NCBI RefSeq assembly: GCF_014643775.1
Contig: NZ_BMKC01000001.1
Span: forward strand, 62,001 to 126,000
Length of the DNA: 64,000 nt
Origin: Arenimonas soli
GTDB lineage: Bacteria > Pseudomonadota > Gammaproteobacteria > Xanthomonadales > Xanthomonadaceae
Reading direction: 5' to 3'
Shown: positions 53,802 to 62,706 of the stretch, in pieces
How the letters are laid out: each line of letters opens with the position of its first letter
Position numbering within the stretch: position 1 is the first letter of the stretch
The notes under the pieces: model-generated
The model's database searches: none
Seen by the model: the letters and a program-made list of their open reading frames with translations, nothing else
Told to the model about the DNA's origin: nothing
Position numbers and translations under genes: made by a program

Positions 53802-56342
53802 GTGAGTTCCCTGCCGATCCAAACCGGGACCGACGGTAAAGATCAAGCCGGCGGGGTGCTGGCGGACTACCTGGACTATTTCGCCGAACGCGGTGATCCC
53901 AGGCAGATCGACGCGACCGTGCTGCGCACCGGTTCGCTGGACGGACGCGAACTGTTTGCCGCGATGGCCTCCGGAGGGCGCCTGCGCTGGGCGCAGATCC
54001 GCGACCAGATCATCGGTGCCAGGTACCCCGAACGGCTTCCCGCGTGCCTGGAAATGGTGGCTTCGCTCGACCCCCGGCCGGCGCTGCGCTTGGCGCGGAT
54101 CGTCGCATTGCAGTCACTGTTCCCGGACGACAGGCCGATCGCACTCGACTTCTTCAAGCTCTTCGTGCAGGTGCATGGCATCAAGGCCCTGCAGGCCCAG
54201 CACATCCGCCTCTACTGCGACTTGGCGTTCCAGATGCGGGACTGGCAGCTGGTGCGGCGCAACCTCGCCGAGCTCAGAATGCCCGAGCTCGACCGGTTGA
54301 TGTTGCAGACCGACCTTCTCAATCCGCACATTTCCTCGCCTTTCGGCGACGCGAAGACCTGGCTGGAACAACTGAACCAATCCTACGTCGGCATGGGAGT
54401 GGCCCCGCTCGAGCTCGAGCAGGGACTCGCCACGCTGCCTGCTTTCGACCGGTTGTCGGCCAGGCCGACGACCGCAGTGACCGACGGCGCCCGGGTCACC
54501 GTTGTCGTGACCAGCTGGAGCCCGGACCAGGGGCTGATCACTGCAATCCGGTCGATCATCTCGCAGACATGGAAGAACCTGGAGGTGCTGGTCATCGACG
54601 ACTGTTCTCCGGACGAGTACCTGCCGCTGCTCGAGCAGGCGGCCGCCATGGACCCGCGGGTGAAAGTGATCCGACAGCCCCGCAATGGCGGCACCTACGT
54701 GGCCCGCAACCGCGGCATCCTGGAAGCCACGGGCAAGTACTTCACCGTGCAGGATTCCGACGACTGGGCGCACCCTGAACGGATTGAGCGGCAGGTGCGT
54801 GCCCTGGAGTCCGACGCCGCGTTGGTCTCCACTTCGAGCATGGCCTACCGGTGCGACGAAAACCTGGTCTTCAACCTGCTGGGCACCTCGGCCATTCGTG
54901 ACAATGCCTCATCGCTCCTGTTCGATCTGGCGCGGGTTCGCGACCGCATCGGGTTCTATGAAGCCTCGCGCAAGGGCGCCGATACCGAATACACCCTGCG
55001 CATGCTGCATGCTTTCGGACCCGAATCCCACCGCAACCTGGCCGAGCCACTTGCAATGATCCGGCTCAGCCCCGGCAGCTTGTCGCGCGAGGAGTTCAAG
55101 CCGGGATGGCGCCACCCTTCCCGGACCATGTTCCGGCGCAGTTACGAAGCCTGGCACCAGGCGGCAAAGGACCAGCCAGGCGGGCTGTACCGCCCCTTCG
55201 TGCAGGAAACCCAGGTCTTCCGCAAGCCCGCCCGCTTTCTCGTCGAACAGCAAGGCGAGGAAGCGATGCGCAGGCAGGCCTATGACCTGGTGTTGGCGGC
55301 CGACCTGAGGGCAACGGCGCGACCCGATCGAAGCATCGTTGAAGAGGCTCAGGCCGCTGCCCGGGCCGGACTCCGGGTCGCGCTTTTGCACATGGAGTCC
55401 TACCGGAATTCCACGCGCAGGGAAGTAGAGCCCCTGGATCCTGACGTGGAGCGCCTGCTGTCCCAGGGCTGCGTCGACGAGGTGCTGTATACCGACCCGG
55501 CGGCCGTCGGCTTGCTGGTGCTGCGGGATCCGACGCTGCTGCAGTTCCCGCCGGGGCGACCATCGGGCCTGAAGGTGGCGCGCGCCCTGGTGGTTGCCGG
55601 CCACGGTGCCCGCGGGCCGGACGGACGGATCCACTACGAGCCCCACGACGTCGCCTCGGGATGCTTCCGCTGTTTCAGCGCCGATCCCCGCTGGGTGGCG
55701 ACCAATGCGGCGGCCAGGCGGCTGCTTGAATCGGAGCTATGTGCCCGGCTCGTGGCGGCGCGAACCTGGCCGAGGGTGGTGGTGACGGACCTGTGGCATA
55801 CGCCGCGATCGCCGGTTTCCGGGCGGGCGCCCATTCTGGGCCGCTTCATCGCCAAACGTGCGGGTGGTGGCCTGCCTGCGGGTCGCCAGGCCCGCGCAAG
55901 GGCGCTGGGTGCCGATACCGAACTGCAGGTGCGGTTCCTCGACGACCATTCGATGCCACGGGCGGGCCGGCTGCTGGGCAGGAAGCTGCCGGCCAACTGG
56001 CGGGTGCTGACCAACAACACGGTTTCGCCCGACCTGTTCCTTGCCAGCTGCGATTTTTTCTCCCACCACCACACCGGAAAGCCCACCCAGGATGAAGCCT
56101 GGGACATCCGCCGGGCCATGGCATCAGGCTGCATCACCTTGCTGCCGCCGGATTGGGGCGGTCATTTCGGCGACGCGGCCGTCTACTGCGATCCAGATGC
56201 CGTGCCGGACGTTGTGAGGCGGATCCATGACGATCCGGGACTACAGGCGGCCCAGAGGCGTCGAAGCCAGGAGTGGCTGCGCGCCCAGGAAATGGAAGCG
56301 GGCTTCGCCAAAGCCCTTTCCGGGTTCGCTTCCACCTACTGA
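53802..56342 (+). CDS. Two-domain glycosyltransferase (GT2 plus GT-B-like)
   Basis: About 846 residues from GTG 53802, chosen because it follows the previous stop by 1 nt; an in-frame TTG at 53775 would overlap that gene. After a helical N-terminal region of about 220 residues comes a GT2 domain with VVVTSWSPDQGLITAIRSIISQ, VIDDCSPDEYLPLL, GGTYVARNRGILEATGKYF and the DxD in VQDSDDWAHP (Asp318-Asp320). The C-terminal half is a GT-B-like module: VLTNNTVSPDLFLASCDFF, then KPTQDEAWDIRRAMASGCITLL. It probably adds two different sugars. No close family name is clear. Confidence 0.82.
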   Translation: MSSLPIQTGTDGKDQAGGVLADYLDYFAERGDPRQIDATVLRTGSLDGRELFAAMASGGRLRWAQIRDQIIGARYPERLPACLEMVASLDPRPALRLARIVALQSLFPDDRPIALDFFKLFVQVHGIKALQAQHIRLYCDLAFQMRDWQLVRRNLAELRMPELDRLMLQTDLLNPHISSPFGDAKTWLEQLNQSYVGMGVAPLELEQGLATLPAFDRLSARPTTAVTDGARVTVVVTSWSPDQGLITAIRSIISQTWKNLEVLVIDDCSPDEYLPLLEQAAAMDPRVKVIRQPRNGGTYVARNRGILEATGKYFTVQDSDDWAHPERIERQVRALESDAALVSTSSMAYRCDENLVFNLLGTSAIRDNASSLLFDLARVRDRIGFYEASRKGADTEYTLRMLHAFGPESHRNLAEPLAMIRLSPGSLSREEFKPGWRHPSRTMFRRSYEAWHQAAKDQPGGLYRPFVQETQVFRKPARFLVEQQGEEAMRRQAYDLVLAADLRATARPDRSIVEEAQAAARAGLRVALLHMESYRNSTRREVEPLDPDVERLLSQGCVDEVLYTDPAAVGLLVLRDPTLLQFPPGRPSGLKVARALVVAGHGARGPDGRIHYEPHDVASGCFRCFSADPRWVATNAAARRLLESELCARLVAARTWPRVVVTDLWHTPRSPVSGRAPILGRFIAKRAGGGLPAGRQARARALGADTELQVRFLDDHSMPRAGRLLGRKLPANWRVLTNNTVSPDLFLASCDFFSHHHTGKPTQDEAWDIRRAMASGCITLLPPDWGGHFGDAAVYCDPDAVPDVVRRIHDDPGLQAAQRRRSQEWLRAQEMEAGFAKALSGFASTY

Positions 56343-56348
56343 TATAAT
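56343..56348 (+). promoter_or_regulatory. Perfect -10 hexamer ahead of the UDP-HexNAc dehydrogenase
   Basis: TATAAT directly after the stop of the upstream glycosyltransferase, about 54 nt ahead of ATG 56402. A poor -35 (TTTCCG at 56317-56322, spacing 20) is the best candidate. It suggests a separate transcription start within the cluster. Confidence 0.5.
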
Positions 56349-56401
56349 CCCGCCCCCTTTTGTACCCAATACGGCTACGGCCGGACTCAGGAAAAGACCA
56401 G

Positions 56402-57682
56402 ATGCTAACTGTCAAAGACGCGCGAATCGCCATCGTTGGACTCGGCTACGTCGGACTGCCCCTGGCGGTTGCGTTTGGCCGCCAATCCGACGTGATCGGA
56501 TTCGACATCAGTGCCGAGCGGATCAAGGAGCTTCGCGCCGGCGTCGACCGTACGCTGGAAACCTCGTCCGATGAGCTCATGGCCGCGAGCCGGCTCAGCT
56601 ACACCGACAACGTCGAAGACCTGAGGGGCTGCAACGTCTACGTCATCACCGTACCCACGCCGATCGACACGGCCCGACGCCCGGACTTCGATCCGCTGCT
56701 CAAGTCCAGCGCCAGCATTGGCCAGGTGCTCAAGCAGGGTGATGTGGTGATTTACGAATCCACCGTCTATCCCGGTGTTACCGAAGAGGTTTGCGTGCCG
56801 GTGCTGGAAAAGGTTTCCGGCCTGAAATTCAACAAGGACTTCACCTGCGGCTACAGCCCGGAACGAATCAATCCTGGTGACAAGGAGCGCACGGTCACCA
56901 AGATCACGAAGGTTACGTCCGGTTCGACCCCGGAGGCTGCCGAGTTCGTCGACCAGCTCTACAAGACCATCATCCTTGCCGGCACGCACAAGGCCAGCTC
57001 CATCCGGGTCGCCGAGGCCGCCAAGGTGATCGAGAACACCCAGCGCGACGTCAATATCGCGCTGATGAACGAACTGGCCCGGATATTCCATCGAATCGGC
57101 ATCGACACGCACGAGGTGCTCGCCGCTGCAGGCACCAAGTGGAACTTCATGAAGTTCGTACCTGGGCTGGTGGGTGGCCATTGCATCGGCGTTGATCCTT
57201 ACTATCTGGCCCACAAGGCAACGATGCTCGGCTACAACCCGGAGCTTATCCTTGCCGCGCGCCGGATCAACGACGAAATGGGCCCGCACGTTGCCGACCG
57301 CGTCCTGCGCCTGATGGCCAAGAATGGACTGAACATCGTCGGTTCCCGCATCCTGGTGCTGGGCCTGGCGTTCAAGGAAAACTGCCCCGACGTGCGCAAC
57401 ACCAAGGTGGTGGACGTGCTCGAGGAGCTCAAGGAAACCAACGCCAGCATCGACGTCTACGATCCGTGGGTGGATCCGGAACAGGCGCGGCATGAATATG
57501 ACGTCGGCCTGTCCGGGGTCCCCGTGGCCGGCAGCTACGATGCAGTCATCCTGGCCGTTGCACACAAGCAGTTCATCGGGTCCGAAGCCACGTTGGACAT
57601 CCAGTCCCTGCTCAAGCCGGGCGGCATAGTTTTCGACGTGAAGGGGACCGTTCCTCCGGCCGGGAACGTCTATCGCCTCTGA
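56402..57682 (+). CDS. UDP-N-acetylhexosamine C6 dehydrogenase (TviB/WbpO type)
   Basis: 426 residues. The N-terminal Rossmann motif is IVGLGYVGLPLAVAFG. The catalytic Cys261 is in GGHCIGVDPYYLAHKA, with GYSPERINPGDKE, typical of the WbpO/TviB branch. The C-terminal domain has LGLAFKENCPDVRNTKVVDV. Such enzymes turn UDP-GlcNAc or UDP-GalNAc into the uronic acid, giving an acidic sugar for the surface polysaccharide. CAGGAAAAG precedes the ATG. The exact substrate cannot be fixed without a tree. Confidence 0.92.
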   Translation: MLTVKDARIAIVGLGYVGLPLAVAFGRQSDVIGFDISAERIKELRAGVDRTLETSSDELMAASRLSYTDNVEDLRGCNVYVITVPTPIDTARRPDFDPLLKSSASIGQVLKQGDVVIYESTVYPGVTEEVCVPVLEKVSGLKFNKDFTCGYSPERINPGDKERTVTKITKVTSGSTPEAAEFVDQLYKTIILAGTHKASSIRVAEAAKVIENTQRDVNIALMNELARIFHRIGIDTHEVLAAAGTKWNFMKFVPGLVGGHCIGVDPYYLAHKATMLGYNPELILAARRINDEMGPHVADRVLRLMAKNGLNIVGSRILVLGLAFKENCPDVRNTKVVDVLEELKETNASIDVYDPWVDPEQARHEYDVGLSGVPVAGSYDAVILAVAHKQFIGSEATLDIQSLLKPGGIVFDVKGTVPPAGNVYRL

Positions 57683-57883
57683 TCGGCCGGGCAACCGCCC
57701 CGGTCCGGAATGCAGGGGTGGGCCTGGCGGTCCCGGATCCCGACCGGCGCTCCCAGGTGTATCTGGTTACCATTGGGTCCGGTGCCCCTGCCAAGACCGG
57801 GTCCGATGAGTGAACAACGGCCTGTCCTGGCCCGTGGATTCCCCACGCATCCGATATTCGGCTACTTCCAAGGAGATCCCCCC

Positions 57884-58369
57884 ATGCGCGTTGCCTTCGT
57901 GTTCCTGTTTTCCATTGTCCTGCTGGCCGGCTGCGGCGCCGACGTGCCCGTCGAACAGCCGGCCGTTTCGGCGCAAGACGTCCCGCCCGTGCCCGAGGCT
58001 CCGGCCGCCGAGCCCGCCACCGCCCATGAAGTGCTGGATCGCGCCATCGAGGCGATCACCGTGGGCGAGCGGGCGTGGCTGCGCTACGACCGTGAACGAC
58101 CGGACGGCGAGGGTGGGGACGAGCGCCGCGTCTTCATTGAGGTCCTTGGCCAGGATGCCGCCGGCGCCGAGCAGGTGATGATGGCCTTCATGGCCAGCCA
58201 GGGCTATGTGGCCGAAGGGCGTCGTGAAGATGGTGACGGTATCCGCGGCATGCTCAACCGGGAAGGCATGGAGTCGATCCGATTCCTGATTCGCGACCGG
58301 GCTGCGGGACCGGATCTCCAGATGAGCAACGCGACGTCCTCGATCTACCTGCGCACTTCCGTTCAGTAA
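57884..58369 (+). CDS. Small lipoprotein of unknown function
   Basis: 161 residues with a lipobox: FLFSIVLLAGCGAD (Cys17). A Pro/Ala/Glu-rich linker is followed by a charged domain of about 110 residues: HEVLDRAIEAITVGERAWLRY, RRVFIEVLGQDAAGAEQVM and LIRDRAAGPDLQM. AAGGAGA lies at good spacing before the ATG, so I did not use an earlier in-frame ATG at 57710. The 200-nt leader upstream has no gene. No family recognised. Confidence 0.78.
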   Translation: MRVAFVFLFSIVLLAGCGADVPVEQPAVSAQDVPPVPEAPAAEPATAHEVLDRAIEAITVGERAWLRYDRERPDGEGGDERRVFIEVLGQDAAGAEQVMMAFMASQGYVAEGRREDGDGIRGMLNREGMESIRFLIRDRAAGPDLQMSNATSSIYLRTSVQ

Positions 58370-58438
58370 CCTGGCAACGCAGGCTGGGTCCGGGCGGCGC
58401 CTGCCCGGGCCCAGGGACACTTCGACCATGAGAAATCA

Positions 58439-60457
58439 ATGACGAGCCCGAAACACGGCGGACATTCCGGGGGTGGATTCCGCCCTGAGATCCAGGGCCT
58501 GCGTGCGGTGGCGGTGGCCCTCGTGCTGGTCTTCCATGTCTGGCCTTCCGCCCTGCCGGGCGGCTACGTCGGCGTCGACGTGTTTTTCGTCATCTCCGGA
58601 TTCCTGATCACCGGACTGCTTTTGCGCGAGGTGCAGGAGCGCGGGCGGATCTCGATCACGGGCTTTTATGCCAAGCGCATAAAACGACTGCTGCCGGCGG
58701 CGACTGTCGTTCTGATGGCAGTGGCCACGTGCATATCGCTCCTGCCGATGGTGCGGTGGCAGGAAACCGCCTACGAGATCGCCGCCAGTGCGCTTTATGT
58801 CGAGAACTGGTGGCTGGCCGGGCTCTCCGTGGACTACCTGGCCGCCGATTCGCCGCCAAGCCCGGTAACGCACTTCTGGTCGCTGTCGGTCGAAGAACAG
58901 TACTACATCATCTGGCCGCTGCTGTTCGCGGTGGCGGCCGTGTTCTCAGGCTGGAGATCAGCCGGACCCAGGCGTGTCTTCATCGGCTTGCTGGTGCCGA
59001 TCGGACTCTTGTCGCTTGCGTATTCGATCTACCTGACCCCGCGGAACCCCGGCCTGGCCTACTTCGCCACCACGACCCGCGTTTGGGAGCTGGCGCTGGG
59101 TGGTTTCGTGGCCGTCCAGTTCGCGCGGACCAGCCTGGGTGCGGGCAAGGCCACCTTGTTGGGCGTGGCCGGCCTGGTCGCGATCGTCCTGGCTGCCTTT
59201 ACGTTCGGACACGGTACGCCGTTCCCGGGATACCACGCGCTGTTGCCGACCGTCGGAGCAGCACTCGTGATCATGGCCGGCCAGTCGCACATGTCCTGGT
59301 CTCCGCTGCGCTTGCTCAATTCCGGTCCGTTCCAGTACCTGGGTGACATTTCATACTCGCTCTACCTTTGGCACTGGCCGGTCATCGTCTTCTACCAGCA
59401 GATCTCGCAACGAGACGTCACGCTGATCGACGGCGTGGTCGTGCTGGTGGTTTCCACGGCGCTGGCGCACCAGACCAAGTTCCTCGTGGAAGATCGCTTC
59501 CGTGTGCCGGGGTTCGCAAGCAGCCGTCGCTGGATGCCTTTCGCATTTGCAGGCGGTTGCATCGGCCTCGTGCTGGGATCCGGCGCGTTCGTCAACGCGC
59601 AGTACCTGGCGAGGGCGGGTGAACGCGCGGCGTCGGATGCTTCGGAAGGAGCGCTTGCCATCACGCCATCGCCGGCCGGCGCAAGAAGCGACAACCCGGT
59701 GGTGTATGCCTTGGGTTGCCACGTCGACCAGATGAGCCCGGAACCGATTCCCTGTGCGATCGAGAATCCCGATGGCGACATGCACGTGATGATCGTCGGC
59801 GACTCCCACGCCGTGCAATGGGTGCCGGCGCTGCAGGTCATTGCGAAGTCGAAGGGCTGGCGGCTGAGCAGCCACACCAAGTCCGCTTGCGCGTTCTCGG
59901 AAGCGGTCGTCCTGAAGGCGCGCGGCGGGCCCGTCTACGAGTCCTGCCGCGAGTGGAGCCGGAACGTCACCCGGGACCTGTTGGCGACCAAGCCCGACCT
60001 CGTGCTGCTTTCACTGTCGACTACCTATCTCGTCGAAGGTGTCAGCGACCCCTCGGACAACTTCGACGCGCTTGCCGCCGGCATTGCCGATGCGGTTCGC
60101 CCGCTGGTGGAGGCAGGCATACGGGTGGTGGCCATCCGGGATACGCCCCGCCTGGGTATCGACGTGGCTGAATGCATGAGCCGCCAGGGTGCCACCCAGG
60201 CTGGCTGCAGCCGCAATGCGCGCCCCCTCCTGGCGCGCCCCGATCCCCTGGACGCCGCCGCGGTGAGGGTGCCGGCCATGGCCCGGGTCGACATGAACCC
60301 GGCGATCTGTCCCGGCACGACCTGTCCGCCGGTAATCGGGGGTTTGCTGGTCTGGCGGGATTCGCACCACCTGACCGCCACCTTCGCCCGGTCGCTGGCG
60401 CCGGAGCTGGAGAGCAGGCTGGACGCGGTGCTGGCCGACCATGCCGAACCTGACTGA
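58439..60457 (+). CDS. OafA-like acyltransferase with SGNH domain
   Basis: 672 residues. About ten hydrophobic segments form an acyltransferase-3 domain, opening with FRPEIQGLRAVAVALVLVFHV and GGYVGVDVFFVISGFLITGLL. The C-terminal periplasmic part (from about 400) is SGNH-like: GDSHAVQWVPAL with Ser456, and Asp641/His644 in DSHHLTA. The pair O-acetylates sugars, as in O-antigen acetylases. It fits the polysaccharide cluster. A 5-codon ORF at 58428 lies just upstream and may be a leader. Confidence 0.92.
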   Translation: MTSPKHGGHSGGGFRPEIQGLRAVAVALVLVFHVWPSALPGGYVGVDVFFVISGFLITGLLLREVQERGRISITGFYAKRIKRLLPAATVVLMAVATCISLLPMVRWQETAYEIAASALYVENWWLAGLSVDYLAADSPPSPVTHFWSLSVEEQYYIIWPLLFAVAAVFSGWRSAGPRRVFIGLLVPIGLLSLAYSIYLTPRNPGLAYFATTTRVWELALGGFVAVQFARTSLGAGKATLLGVAGLVAIVLAAFTFGHGTPFPGYHALLPTVGAALVIMAGQSHMSWSPLRLLNSGPFQYLGDISYSLYLWHWPVIVFYQQISQRDVTLIDGVVVLVVSTALAHQTKFLVEDRFRVPGFASSRRWMPFAFAGGCIGLVLGSGAFVNAQYLARAGERAASDASEGALAITPSPAGARSDNPVVYALGCHVDQMSPEPIPCAIENPDGDMHVMIVGDSHAVQWVPALQVIAKSKGWRLSSHTKSACAFSEAVVLKARGGPVYESCREWSRNVTRDLLATKPDLVLLSLSTTYLVEGVSDPSDNFDALAAGIADAVRPLVEAGIRVVAIRDTPRLGIDVAECMSRQGATQAGCSRNARPLLARPDPLDAAAVRVPAMARVDMNPAICPGTTCPPVIGGLLVWRDSHHLTATFARSLAPELESRLDAVLADHAEPD

Positions 60458-60616
60458 AGATTCAGGAAGCCGCCTCGAAAGTTGACCGCGGCCAAACCCT
60501 GCCCAATGGCCGTGCCGGCCGCCGTTTCGCGTACTTAGCTAGTGCCAGCTACCGGAGCCTCCGGCGTGCAATGGCCAGAAACGTGCAGGACGCACCTCAA
60601 CCGAGGATCGAAAAAG

Positions 60617-61162
60617 ATGAATCTTTCCATTGTCCAGGGCACCGCCCTATTGGCGCTCACGGCCGCCATCGCCTTCCCGGCGGCCGTTGACGCGGCGAGT
60701 GACCGAAAGGTCAACAGCGCCATGAGCTGCCAGCCCTACCGTTCCACCACCAACCAGACCGACCTGGCCTACCGCCCCGCCGGCGTCACCAACATCCGCG
60801 ATACCGACGAGTACGTGGTGTGCAGCATTTCCGTGGATGTCGACGAGTTCGGTACCTGGACGCCCGACAACAACGGCCAGGTGAACGTGGTGATGTACAA
60901 CAACACCGAGGCGGTGCCGAACTGCAAGCTGTTCATGGGTTCCAACCTGACCGGCACCACCAACGTGGTCAGCGCGGATCTCTACCAGTACAGCGGTACC
61001 TTGTGGACCGCGAACCTGTTCCTGGACAACACCGGTGTTGCCCAGACCGGACAGCCCGATCCGCCGATCACCCTGTACTGCAAGCTCCCGCCCGGCGTGA
61101 CGCTGACTCGCGTCTGGCAGAATGAGAATGCTGAAACCGACAATCCTGATCCGGTGATGTAA
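60617..61162 (+). CDS. Secreted four-cysteine protein, cassette copy A
   Basis: 181 residues with a signal peptide (LLALTAAIAFPAAVDAA) and a mature beta-rich domain. Four cysteines (38, 69, 103, 155) suggest two disulfides: MSCQPYRS, YVVCSISVDVDEF, PNCKLFMGS and TLYCKLPPG. TWTPDNNGQVNVVMY and WTANLFLDNTG are other marks. GAGGA precedes the ATG; an earlier in-frame ATG at 60542 is rejected because the signal peptide starts here. Its paralogue at 62056 has about 27 differences in 181. I recognise no family. Confidence 0.85.
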   Translation: MNLSIVQGTALLALTAAIAFPAAVDAASDRKVNSAMSCQPYRSTTNQTDLAYRPAGVTNIRDTDEYVVCSISVDVDEFGTWTPDNNGQVNVVMYNNTEAVPNCKLFMGSNLTGTTNVVSADLYQYSGTLWTANLFLDNTGVAQTGQPDPPITLYCKLPPGVTLTRVWQNENAETDNPDPVM

Positions 61163-61187
61163 ACCATCCGATCGATTGCGGCAGCCA

Positions 61188-61215
61188 GGGCCACGGCAGT
61201 TCCATGCCGTGGCCC
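61188..61215 (+). other. Perfect hairpin between the two genes of cassette copy A
   Basis: GGGCCACGGCA/TGCCGTGGCCC, 11 bp with a 6-nt loop, no T-run. It sits just upstream of the GTG start of the second gene and may reduce expression of that gene. Confidence 0.6.
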
Positions 61216-61261
61216 GATGCTGAATCCGGCCCCCCACCTTATTGCGTTCCAGGAGCCAGAC

Positions 61262-61921
61262 GTGCAACCAAGCAGCCAGGATCGTCCGCTGATAATGCCC
61301 CTGCTCGCTGCAGCTGCGATTGGAGGAGCCATCGTTTTCGGTGGCATGGAGTTTCTTGATCGCCAGGAAGGTCAGGCGGCCAGTGTCCCGGAAGCTGCCG
61401 TGGCAGACCTCGAAGTGCCGCCGGCCCCGGAATCAATGAAGGCCGTCGCCAGGGCCGAAGTCCAGGCGCCCCCCGGCCTCACGGCCGCGCAGGCAACCGA
61501 AGAGTTTGCCCGGAGTGAATTGGCCGATCTTGGTGTCCGTCTTGATATGCAGCCGGATGCCGGCCAATGGTCGCGCGGCAAGGAACAGTCGCTCGACCGC
61601 CTCGTGCTCGAGGAAGAGACCTTCGCATGGGCCCGCGCCAAGATCCTCGATTCGGACGTCCAGTGCCGGCAGGCGGCCTGCCGCGCAAGCTACCGCTTCG
61701 CCAGCCTGCTCGATGCCGATGACTTCGCAGCCCAGCTCCTGCTGATGATGGACTCGGAGTTCACTGGCGGGCGAACCATCCCCGTCCGTCGGGAGGATGG
61801 GAGCCATGAAGTTCATGTCTTCGTTGTCACCCCGGATGCGCGCGAGCTGCTTTCGACGGGCAGGGCCCCGCCGGAAACCATTTCCACCAGCGATGTCCGG
61901 AGGGGCGGCGCCGGGGGCTGA
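61262..61921 (+). CDS. Membrane-anchored periplasmic protein, cassette copy A
   Basis: 219 residues from GTG 61262; AGGAG lies 6 nt ahead. One membrane segment (PLIMPLLAAAAIGGAIVFGG) is followed by a linker of about 45 residues and a soluble domain. Features are ELADLGVRLDMQPDAGQWSR, LVLEEETFAWARAKIL, and a Cys pair in VQCRQAACRASYRF (Cys135, Cys140). The end is VHVFVVTPDARELLS. The CRxxxCR pattern is found in many small proteobacterial exported proteins. Copy B is at 62707. Function unknown. Confidence 0.82.
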   Translation: MQPSSQDRPLIMPLLAAAAIGGAIVFGGMEFLDRQEGQAASVPEAAVADLEVPPAPESMKAVARAEVQAPPGLTAAQATEEFARSELADLGVRLDMQPDAGQWSRGKEQSLDRLVLEEETFAWARAKILDSDVQCRQAACRASYRFASLLDADDFAAQLLLMMDSEFTGGRTIPVRREDGSHEVHVFVVTPDARELLSTGRAPPETISTSDVRRGGAGG

Positions 61922-62055
61922 AGCCCCGCCGCATAGGCGTTCAGGAGAAATTTCCCGCCAGGTGGCACTCGCCACCATCCTTTGTCGATTCCTCTAGTGC
62001 CTGCCACCGGACTCAACCGGAGTCATGGCCCCCCGCACTCAACGAGGATAGCGAC

Positions 62056-62601
62056 ATGAACTTTTCCATCATTCAGGGCACGACCCTTCTGGCCCTCGCG
62101 GCCGCCATTGCCTTCCCGGCGGCCACTGAAGCCGCGGATGACCGAAAGGTCAACAGCGCGATGAGCTGCCAGCCCTACCGCAGCACCACCGACCAGACGG
62201 ACCTGGCCTATCGCCCCGCCGGCGTCACCAACATCCGCGATACCGACGAGTACGTGGTGTGCAGCATTTCCGTGGACGTCGACGAGTTCGGCACCTGGAC
62301 GCCCGACAACAATGGCCAGGTGAACGTGATCATGCACAACCCTGGCGGGGAAGTGCCCAACTGCAAGCTCTTCATGGGCTCGAACCTGACGGGTACGACC
62401 AAGGTGGACAGTGCGAATCTCTACCAGTACAGCGGGGAAATCTGGACGGCCAACCTGTTCCTGGACAACGACGGCGTCGCCCAGATCGGCCAGCCTTCGC
62501 CGCCCATCACGCTGTACTGCAAGCTCCCGCCCAGCGCGACGCTGACCCGCGTATGGCAGAACGAAAACGCCGAGACGGACAAGCCGGATCCGATCCTTTA
62601 A
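62056..62601 (+). CDS. Secreted four-cysteine protein, cassette copy B
   Basis: 181 residues, paralogue of the 60617 gene, with the same four cysteines at 38, 69, 103 and 155 and the signal peptide LLALAAAIAFPAATEAA. The stretch from DRKVNSAMSCQPYRS to GTWTPDNNGQVNV is nearly identical; changes cluster in the mid-domain loop (HNPGGEVP in place of YNNTEAVP) and near VDSANLYQYSGEIW. Starts at ATG 62056 with GAGGA upstream. Unknown role. Confidence 0.85.
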   Translation: MNFSIIQGTTLLALAAAIAFPAATEAADDRKVNSAMSCQPYRSTTDQTDLAYRPAGVTNIRDTDEYVVCSISVDVDEFGTWTPDNNGQVNVIMHNPGGEVPNCKLFMGSNLTGTTKVDSANLYQYSGEIWTANLFLDNDGVAQIGQPSPPITLYCKLPPSATLTRVWQNENAETDKPDPIL

Positions 62602-62611
62602 TCCGTCCTGA

Positions 62612-62660
62612 CCACGGCAACTGCCCCGGCACGGCAGGGCCGCGCCCTGCCATGCCGTGG
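62612..62660 (+). other. Nested hairpins between the two genes of cassette copy B
   Basis: An outer stem CCACGGCA/TGCCGTGG encloses an inner stem GGCAGGGC/GCCCTGCC with a CGC loop. It occupies the same place as the hairpin of copy A although the sequences differ, which supports a retained function. Confidence 0.6.
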
Positions 62661-62706
62661 GTAGTACGCCGTGCCACGCAGAACCGCCAGATACGAGGAG
62701 TTTGCA

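Larger units (their letters stand above)
60539..61921 (+). repeat. First copy of the tandem two-gene cassette
   Basis: The unit runs from a conserved CTAGTGCC, through a leader with a small hairpin, to the stop of the membrane-anchored gene. It contains the 181-residue secreted gene and the 219-residue anchored gene. The second copy is at 61994-63372, about 1.46 kb downstream. Confidence 0.85.

Noticed and set aside
58428-58442. A five-codon ORF just before the acyltransferase gene
   Set aside because: It may be a leader peptide, but its short length and lack of any regulatory structure nearby give no support for annotating it as a gene.
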